Below, in pieces: positions 21,929 through 26,608 of a DNA stretch of 26,608 nt; the first letter of the stretch is position 1; every line of letters begins with the position of its first letter. A program made the position numbers and the translations under genes. A model generated the notes under the pieces. The model was not told the DNA's origin. It ran no database searches and was given only the letters and a program-made list of their open reading frames with translations. Origin of the DNA: a virus; IMG/VR virus record IMGVR_UViG_3300037520_001333, positions 1 through 26,608 of that record. One strand, written 5' to 3'.

Positions 21929-22254
21929 ACGAAGACAACGCGACCAGGGCTGAACTCTTGGAAGTCTTGGCGAAACAGGCCGTCCGTCTTACGCGCGTCG
22001 AAAACGAGCGCGATATGTGGCGCAACGAGAACGTCAAAAAGACAGCCGCGTGTGAGCAGATGGGCAACAGGATATGCACGCTTGAAATCGAGCGCGACCG
22101 AATGAAGGGCGCGCTGCGTGATCTGCACGCCAGCGCAACGCACGCATACAAATACCGACCCACCGACACACCTTCCGGGTTTAAAAACGCAATGCGCGAA
22201 TTGGCCGAAACGATGGAGCGCGCACGCGCCGCTCTCATGGAGAGCGGCGAATGA
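21925..22254 (+). CDS. Array gene 6: coiled-coil protein
   Basis: 109 residues, ATGA overlap with gene 5. Coil motifs AELLEVLAKQAVRLTRVENE and LEIERDRMKGALRDLHAS, a polar segment (YKYRPTDTPSGFKN), and tail ARAALMESGE. Ribosome site AAGGAG is in gene 5's C-terminal codons. Function unknown. Confidence 0.72.
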   Translation: MNEDNATRAELLEVLAKQAVRLTRVENERDMWRNENVKKTAACEQMGNRICTLEIERDRMKGALRDLHASATHAYKYRPTDTPSGFKNAMRELAETMERARAALMESGE

Positions 22255-22547
22255 CCAACATCATCGACCGCTTGCTAGACGAAGCCGAGAAGGCCCAGCG
22301 AAAGGGGCATCTTCTTCTGGCTGAGGTCTGCCGCGATGCGTCGGATCAGCTTGGCCTTGTCATGGAAGAACGTGACCGGCTGAGGAATGCCCTGCTGATC
22401 GCAGACACTGCGTGTCGTTCGTATTGGGGCTGGGAGTATGGCCGACCCGGCGATGTGGACGACGATGATGTTCCTGATAGCAGCCTGCTAGTGAAGTGGC
22501 GGCGAGACTACGAGGCTCGCGCCAAACTCAAGGAGAACGACCAATGA
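22251..22547 (+). CDS. Array gene 7: small coiled-coil protein
   Basis: 98 residues, ATGA overlap. MTNIIDRLLDEAEKAQRK resembles the MTDIV openings of genes 2-4; then MEERDRLRNALLIADT, an acidic stretch (GDVDDDDVPDS) and tail ARAKLKENDQ. Two Cys and several Trp/Tyr. Function unknown. Confidence 0.73.
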   Translation: MTNIIDRLLDEAEKAQRKGHLLLAEVCRDASDQLGLVMEERDRLRNALLIADTACRSYWGWEYGRPGDVDDDDVPDSSLLVKWRRDYEARAKLKENDQ

Positions 22548-22783
22548 CCGACACCAGCAACGAGGCCATTGAGCGCGCTATTCAGAACGCGCTTCATGGC
22601 GAATGGCCCGAGACAACAGCCGCCATACTGCGTGCCCTTCGGGCCGAGCGCGACCGGATGAAGAAGGCCCTGCAAGAGATCGAAGACCCTCCGTCTATGG
22701 TGTTCGATATTGATGACGGGTGTGGCGTGTGCGCCTGGATGAGCAACCGAGCCGAAGATGCACTCAAGGGAGACGACCAATGA
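22544..22783 (+). CDS. Array gene 8: small coiled-coil protein
   Basis: 79 residues, ATGA overlap. RAERDRMKKALQEIED is the array coil; a CGVCAW pair of cysteines (CxxC) follows an acidic segment (VFDIDDG); tail AEDALKGDDQ. Last member of the array; its C-terminal codons carry the ribosome site for the next, unrelated gene. Confidence 0.72.
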   Translation: MTDTSNEAIERAIQNALHGEWPETTAAILRALRAERDRMKKALQEIEDPPSMVFDIDDGCGVCAWMSNRAEDALKGDDQ

Positions 22784-22956
22784 GCGGAATCGTAGACGTT
22801 TTTGCTTACTCCGACCGAGGAAAAATCTTGGTCTCATTGCAGACGGTAGATGTCAGGGATGAGTTGCACGTCGCGCTCTATCCCGAGATGGCCCTGAAAC
22901 TGATCGAAACTCTGAGCAAAGCCCTCCGAGACAACATCACGGACGCAAAGCGATGA
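22780..22956 (+). CDS. Small alpha/beta protein, paralog of next gene
   Basis: 58 residues, ATGA overlap at both ends. VFAYSDRGKILVSLQT, then a helix ALKLIETLSKALRDN. The following gene has the same plan (VFAYIRDGEIIVAMHG; LALQLAEALIRAVRN). Predicted beta-beta-alpha mini-domain; function unknown. Confidence 0.7.
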   Translation: MSGIVDVFAYSDRGKILVSLQTVDVRDELHVALYPEMALKLIETLSKALRDNITDAKR

Positions 22957-23141
22957 GCGCCCTTCTGCCCCCGATGAAAGAGGTATTCGCCTACATCCGG
23001 GATGGCGAGATTATCGTGGCCATGCACGGGCATGAGTTCGCAGATGACAGGCACGCCGCACTGACCCCGGCGCTGGCCCTGCAACTGGCAGAGGCGCTGA
23101 TCCGGGCCGTCCGCAATCCCTATGCGGACAAAGAATCATGA
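22953..23141 (+). CDS. Small alpha/beta protein, paralog of previous gene
   Basis: 62 residues, ATGA overlaps with both neighbours. Contains VFAYIRDGEIIVAMHGHEF and ALTPALALQLAEALIRAV. Its ribosome site is weak, so expression probably depends on coupling. Tandem duplicate of 22780-22956. Function unknown. Confidence 0.7.
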   Translation: MSALLPPMKEVFAYIRDGEIIVAMHGHEFADDRHAALTPALALQLAEALIRAVRNPYADKES

Positions 23142-23332
23142 GCATGTTGCGCCTGGACCCACCGATCCCCGTCATCACGCCGAAGGGGAAGGCATGGGCG
23201 CACGTCCTCATCGACTACAGCCAGGAGCATCACCTCGTTTGGGTGTGCTTCCAAGATGACACGGGCGAATGCTGGTCTTGGGAAAACAAGGCCGTCCGAA
23301 TCCAACCAAACCCAACGCTAGGGAGAGACTGA
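23138..23332 (+). CDS. Conserved small phage protein (LRLDPPIPV family)
   Basis: 64 residues. LRLDPPIPVITPKGKAWAHV, then HHLVWVCFQDDTGECWSWEN is a strongly conserved, widespread small family in phages of Proteobacteria. Compact beta fold with two cysteines and several Trp. Role unknown. ATGA overlap with the gene upstream. Confidence 0.83.
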   Translation: MSMLRLDPPIPVITPKGKAWAHVLIDYSQEHHLVWVCFQDDTGECWSWENKAVRIQPNPTLGRD

Positions 23333-23334
23333 AG

Positions 23335-23694
23335 ATGATGATCGGAACCGACGCGGTTGAGGTGCAAATCAGACACCGGCTGACGCAGAACGTGCCGCAC
23401 AACGACCTGTTCATTGAGGTCGATGACCTCCAGGGGAACCCGGTCGCGGCCTTCAACACTCCCAGGCAGGCGGCTGTCTGGCTGCACGAAAATAACTTTC
23501 AGTACATCGAAGGCAGCAGCGGCATTTGGACGCGCAAAAAAGACAGGCTCATCAGCCTCGACTTCCTCGACGGCAGGGCCATCACCAACCGCCAGCTTTA
23601 CAAACACCGATCCATCTTCACCGTGGATCACGTCACTGTGTGCTGGACCATTGGCCTGTGCGCCATCGCCTTTGTGCTTTTTGCCCTGGGATAG
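23335..23694 (+). CDS. Unknown protein with C-terminal membrane anchor
   Basis: 119 residues from ATG 23335 (or the adjacent ATG 23338) behind GGGAGAG. A soluble alpha/beta part with WLHENNFQYIEGSSGIWTRK, then a basic segment and one C-terminal membrane helix (residues about 101-118, WTIGLCAIAFVLFALG). Tail-anchored topology with the N-terminus cytoplasmic. It is the last gene before the 700-base non-coding stretch. Function unknown. Confidence 0.7.
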   Translation: MMIGTDAVEVQIRHRLTQNVPHNDLFIEVDDLQGNPVAAFNTPRQAAVWLHENNFQYIEGSSGIWTRKKDRLISLDFLDGRAITNRQLYKHRSIFTVDHVTVCWTIGLCAIAFVLFALG

Positions 23695-23752
23695 CGCGCC
23701 CAGGAAAAGCCCTTGCGTCCGGTCGGGCGATCTGGATATACCGAAAAGCGAA

Positions 23753-23776
23753 AGGGCTGCCTTGCCGGGCAGCCCT
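23753..23776. terminator. Strong hairpin, possible bidirectional terminator
   Basis: AGGGCTGCC (23753-23761) pairs perfectly with GGCAGCCCT (23768-23776), loop TTGCCG. On the plus strand it lies 58 bases after the last gene of the small-gene train but no U tract follows. On the minus strand it is followed by TTCGCTTTT. It could stabilise the 3' end of the operon mRNA. Confidence 0.4.
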
Positions 23777-23949
23777 CTCAAATGCACCCTGACGGAACCA
23801 GGGTGGGCGACAAACGCCATGTGCGTCTATCCCCCACCATACCCGGCTGCGTCAAGGGCTTTCATAGCCACCCACCCTGTGTGGGGCGACCTGTCGGCCA
23901 TAGGGACCGGGCAGGCAACGCGATAGCCAAGGGCATGGCGCACTACAAT

Positions 23950-24171
23950 GAAGCCGGAAGTATGTCCGGTGGAAAGGCGGGTGAAAGTCCCGAACGAAGC
24001 GCGATGGTTGTCTGCATGGCCTCGCGTTGACCGACATTGCCGCAAGGCAGAACTCCGTGCTGATGCCGCCCTCACAGGATGTCCCCGGCTGATAAAGGCA
24101 CGATGCAGATTGACGACGGCTCACCGATAGATGGAACCGGCGGAACAGGTTTCCCCCCGCAAAGGGGGAAC
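23950..24171 (+). ncRNA. Candidate structured RNA
   Basis: Consecutive hairpins: CCGGA-TCCGG (23954-23968), CGGG-TGAAAGT-CCCG (23978-23992), CGCGA-TCGCG closing about 24002-24025, and TGCC-GCAA-GGCA (24047-24058). It ends in TTCCCCC-cgcaaa-GGGGGAA (24151-24170) then TTT. The GGGTGAAAGTCCC hairpin recalls group II intron domain I, cobalamin riboswitches and IscB-associated (HEARO) RNAs, but no domain V, no riboswitch core and no protein partner is visible. Identity is open. Confidence 0.4.
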
Positions 24172-24174
24172 TTT
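24151..24174 (+). terminator. Terminator-like hairpin ending the RNA candidate
   Basis: TTCCCCC (24151-24157) pairs with GGGGGAA (24164-24170), loop CGCAAA, followed by C and TTT. The short U tract makes it a moderate terminator candidate for the upstream transcript. Confidence 0.4.
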
Positions 24175-24180
24175 GTCCTC

Positions 24181-24316
24181 AAGCTACCTCAACCCAGCAG
24201 AACAGGTAGGTACAGGCACACAGTCATAGGCTGGTAGCTTAGGCTACTAGCTATGCCGCAACATATCGCTCCAACGATATGTTGCGTCTCTTAGGTTAGC
24301 TTGTAGCTATATCTAG
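24181..24316. repeat. AT-rich repeat cluster, origin- or operator-like
   Basis: AAGCTACC (24181-24188) is the inverse of GGTAGCTT (24233-24240). GCAACATATCG (24258-24268) and CGATATGTTGC (24275-24285) form a perfect 11-bp inverted repeat with loop CTCCAA. The latter is flanked on both sides by CTTAGG followed shortly by TAGCTAT (24238-24254 and 24290-24310). Base composition is markedly richer in AT than the neighbours. It lies directly before the replication gene. Confidence 0.55.
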
Positions 24317-24392
24317 TGTAGTCTTAGACATCTAAAACACCTTGTGTTGGTGTTCTTCTTTGTGTATCCTGCATGTCCTTCGGGGGAAGAAG

Positions 24393-26108
24393 ATGCAAGC
24401 CATTGAAAAAGAATACATCCTAGCAAGAGCTAAGGATGGACAGACTCGGGTAGCCTGCCCTGCCTGTGGACCGGACAGGAAAACCAAGAATGATCCTACC
24501 CTTTCCATCAAGCAGGATGCGGCGGGCATCCTCTGGAATTGCCACCACTGCGGCGTCAACGGTTCGATGGGAAGAGGTGGCAAGGTGACTGCGGTTGTCC
24601 CGATCAAGACCTACACGACCGGCGATCTGGATTTCGCTGGCCTGGACTACATGGCAGACCGGGGCATCTCCGATGAGACAGCTAAGTCTCTCGGCGTTTG
24701 CTCAGGCAGGAAGTTCTTCAAGAAATCTGCGACCGAGTTGGATGCGGTCGGCTTCCCCTACCGGCATCAAGGTAGGGTGACGGCGATCAAGTGGCGGTCC
24801 ATCTCCACCAAAGAGTTTACCCAGGACGGCAGCGCACAGACCCTGTTCCTGGCTGACAAGATCGAGCCGGGGCAGGATATCGTCATCACCGAAGGTGAGA
24901 TCGACGCCCTGTCCTTCTGGGAGGCAGGCATCCCTGCCCTGTCCATCCCGTCCGGGGCTCTGTCCGAAGGCGCCGCCGACGATACTGCCCGTCTGAAATG
25001 GCTGTCGCATCATGACGAACTAATCAAGGCAGCGCCCAATGTCTTCCTTGCGGTGGACATGGACGGGCCGGGCGAGACCACCGCACAGGAACTGGCTCGC
25101 CGTATCGGTAAGCTGAAGTGCTGGCGCGTCTCCTTCCCTCATGGCAGCAAGGACGCCAACGACGTTCTGCTGAAGGCAGGCAAGGAAGCTCTCGCCAAGT
25201 GCAAGGCTGATGCGGCACGCTGGCCGGTCGAAGGCTTGGCCTCACCGGCTGACTTCATGGACAAGGTGCAGACCCTTTACCGGGATGGCCTGCCCCGAGG
25301 CGCCAGCACTGGCTGGTCCAACGTGGACGAACTGTTCACGCTGAACCCTGGCAATCTCGTCATCGTCACGGGCACGCCCGGCTCAGGCAAATCCCAGATC
25401 ATCGACAACATGCTGGTCAGCGCGATGGCTCGCTATAACTGGCGTGTCGCCTATGCCAGCTTTGAGAATCCGCCCGAGCTTCACCTTGCCAAGCTCATCT
25501 CTCTCCGGGCAGGCAAGCCCTTCGGGGATGGGCCGACGCCCCGGATGAGTGAGGACGAGATGCTTGAAGCCCTTGGCTGGGTGAATGAGCATCTGACCTT
25601 CCTCACCAACGAAGGCGTGATGCCGACCGTCGAAAGCCTTATCGAAAGGTTTGAGGCTGCGGTTCGCCGGGATGGGGTGAAGGCCGTAGTCGTGGACCCC
25701 GTGAACTTCATCAAGCTCAGTCAGAAAAAAGACGGCGGCGTTGATACTGAAAGTGTTAACGAGATGCTGTCTCAGTTTAAGACGTTCGCAGCACGGGCAG
25801 AAGTTACCTTCTTCTTGATCGCCCACCCGGCCAAGCCCATGAATGTTTCGGCTGACTGGGTTCCGACCGGCTACTCCATCTCGGGTTCTGCCCACTACTA
25901 CAATCGTGCGGACTTCGGGCTTACCATCCAGCGCAAGATGGATCAGACCATCTTCCATGTGTGGAAGTGCCGCTTTGCATGGCAGGGGCAGATTGGTGAA
26001 GCCAACCTCTACTACGACAAGGCGACCGGCCTCTTCTCAGAAACCCAGGGCGAGACGCAGGATGACAAGCTTTGGCTGAAGGGTTTCGATGAGGTCTACA
26101 ATTTCTGA
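24393..26108 (+). CDS. Primase-helicase (T7 gp4/Twinkle-like)
   Basis: 571 residues from ATG 24393 with GGGGAAG upstream. Zinc-binding domain with C22/C25 (CPAC) and C50/C53 (CHHC); TOPRIM fold with ITEGEIDAL and VDMDGPGE; then a RecA-type DnaB-like helicase with Walker A GTPGSGKS (327-334), Walker B VVVDP with D435, and a FLIAHPAKP motif. As a single polypeptide it would unwind phage DNA and prime lagging strands. It is the only replication protein in the window; polymerase and ligase must lie outside. A separate transcript is suggested by the long non-coding stretch before it and the terminator after it. Confidence 0.93.
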   Translation: MQAIEKEYILARAKDGQTRVACPACGPDRKTKNDPTLSIKQDAAGILWNCHHCGVNGSMGRGGKVTAVVPIKTYTTGDLDFAGLDYMADRGISDETAKSLGVCSGRKFFKKSATELDAVGFPYRHQGRVTAIKWRSISTKEFTQDGSAQTLFLADKIEPGQDIVITEGEIDALSFWEAGIPALSIPSGALSEGAADDTARLKWLSHHDELIKAAPNVFLAVDMDGPGETTAQELARRIGKLKCWRVSFPHGSKDANDVLLKAGKEALAKCKADAARWPVEGLASPADFMDKVQTLYRDGLPRGASTGWSNVDELFTLNPGNLVIVTGTPGSGKSQIIDNMLVSAMARYNWRVAYASFENPPELHLAKLISLRAGKPFGDGPTPRMSEDEMLEALGWVNEHLTFLTNEGVMPTVESLIERFEAAVRRDGVKAVVVDPVNFIKLSQKKDGGVDTESVNEMLSQFKTFAARAEVTFFLIAHPAKPMNVSADWVPTGYSISGSAHYYNRADFGLTIQRKMDQTIFHVWKCRFAWQGQIGEANLYYDKATGLFSETQGETQDDKLWLKGFDEVYNF

Positions 26109-26185
26109 CAACGGTTAGCCTCACCGTTGGCCGCAAAGTTTTGTGTTGCACTAGGCTTCGATGCACACTATGTTGCCTTTGCTCC

Positions 26186-26266
26186 GGGACCAATGGACCC
26201 GTCAAGCTTGGGTAGGTCCCCCGACCTCGTAATCCCAGGCAGCCAAGGCAAAGCGTGAGCCTTGGC
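26186..26266. other. Structured 3' region after primase-helicase
   Basis: GGGACC (26186-26191) with GGTCCC (26215-26220) encloses ACCC-GGGT (26197-26200, 26210-26213); then GCCAAGGC (26242-26249) pairs with GCCTTGGC (26259-26266). No coding frame. The hairpins precede the terminator and may form a stable 3' UTR or a small RNA. Confidence 0.4.
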
Positions 26267-26303
26267 CTACTTCCCTCAGCCGAATACGATGCAGACATTA
26301 CGG

Positions 26304-26346
26304 GCGACCCCTCTGCACCTCATGGTGTACGGGTCGCTTTTCGTTT
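26304..26346 (+). terminator. Rho-independent terminator after primase-helicase
   Basis: GCGACCC (26304-26310) pairs with GGGTCGC (26331-26337), with an inner TGCACC-TCAT-GGTGTA stem, followed by TTTTCGTTT. A long, strong rightward terminator in the convergent gap before the leftward RusA-like gene. Confidence 0.85.
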
Positions 26347-26349
26347 GAC

Positions 26350-26608
26350 CTACTTCCCCTTCAGCCTTTGAAGTTCTGCCACAGCGAACAATGGATCGCG
26401 GTGCTGGATGATGACCTCAATCCGTGGGTTGGCCTTGTCTATGCAGTGATAGACATGGCGCTCCCGGACCTGTCTGTCATTCTTGTAGACCTTGCCCTGG
26501 AGCAGATCGAGGATAAGGCTTTCGTCTAGATCGGGGCGCTGGCTGGCATAGTAAATCCAGAGGTCCATCCGTAGCTCGCCCTCAAGCAAGGGGTCGAGTG
26601 GCCGCACC
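26350..26608 (-). CDS. RusA-like Holliday junction resolvase, C-terminal part
   Basis: About 85 residues, stop TAG at 26350; the N-terminus lies beyond the right edge. The RusA signature is clear: RPDLDESLILDLLQGKVYKN, then DRQV with the conserved acidic residues that bind catalytic magnesium, then RIEVIIQ. RusA-type enzymes cleave four-way junctions and in phages process replication or recombination intermediates before packaging. It is read opposite to the primase-helicase. The in-frame GTG at 26607 is probably internal. Confidence 0.82.
   Translation of the reverse strand, partial: VRPLDPLLEGELRMDLWIYYASQRPDLDESLILDLLQGKVYKNDRQVRERHVYHCIDKANPRIEVIIQHRDPLFAVAELQRLKGK

Larger units (their letters stand above)
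23695..24392. other. Long non-coding stretch upstream of primase-helicase
   Basis: 698 bases with no credible gene in six frames. The left two thirds (to about 24175) are GC-rich with many short hairpins; the right third is AT-rich with TAGCT/CTTAGG repeats and an 11-bp inverted repeat. The layout suggests a transcribed structured RNA followed by an origin- or promoter-like region. Sub-features are listed separately. Confidence 0.7.

Noticed and set aside
23970-24000. Cobalamin riboswitch core
   Set aside because: Only the generic GGTGAAAGTCC-type hairpin is present; the conserved GCCACTG box and B12 box are absent.
23950-24170. Group II intron
   Set aside because: Domain I-like hairpins only; no domain V hairpin, no 5' GTGYG boundary and no reverse transcriptase gene in the window.
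1-26608. CRISPR array, insertion sequence or integrase
   Set aside because: No regularly spaced long repeats, terminal inverted repeats or recombinase motifs were found on either strand.

Overview
The window is a segment of a tailed double-stranded DNA phage, GC-rich and densely coded. A Gram-negative, probably alphaproteobacterial, host is inferred from the GC content, a GTA-type three-TM holin family member and a GH108-type endolysin. The large P22-type portal with a gp4-like adaptor suggests a short-tailed virion, but no tail genes proper are in view. No integrase, attachment site, RNA polymerase, tRNA or CRISPR array was found.

Left part (1-14316, all minus strand): the late module. In transcription order it runs: small terminase (14316-13759), two small ORFs, a LexA-type DNA-binding protein, large terminase, portal, a short coupled ORF, a GroES-like co-chaperonin, scaffold, three virion-type proteins including the major capsid protein, more small virion-type proteins, then lysis genes (class-II-like holin, a one-TM protein, 3-TM holin, GH108 endolysin), several lysine/glycine-rich small basic proteins, a gp4-like adaptor and a zinc-ribbon protein. 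Most neighbours overlap by 1-8 bases. Two strong intrinsic terminators interrupt the module: one after the major capsid gene and one directly in front of the terL start codon, the latter downstream of a plausible promoter.

Centre (14317-15024): a 700-base divergent control region. It holds three 10-mers at an exact 20-base period beside AT-rich DNA, a sigma70-like promoter pointing right, and a long untranslated leader with hairpins and two copies of a 37-38-base structured repeat.

Right part (15025-26108, plus strand): the early/accessory module. It has three small unknown genes, a MoxR/CobS-like AAA+ ATPase with a likely partner protein, a MarR-like regulator behind a near-consensus promoter, a long train of small overlapping genes, a 700-base non-coding stretch with RNA-like hairpins and an AT-rich repeat cluster, and a T7-gp4/Twinkle-like primase-helicase closed by an intrinsic terminator. 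The train includes eight tandem coiled-coil genes whose C-terminal codons double as the Shine-Dalgarno of the next gene. At the right edge a RusA-like resolvase is read leftward and is cut by the window end.

The most notable unexplained items are the eight-gene coiled-coil array with its junction cassette, the AAA+/partner pair, the terL leader attenuator, and three non-coding regions with RNA- or origin-like structure.
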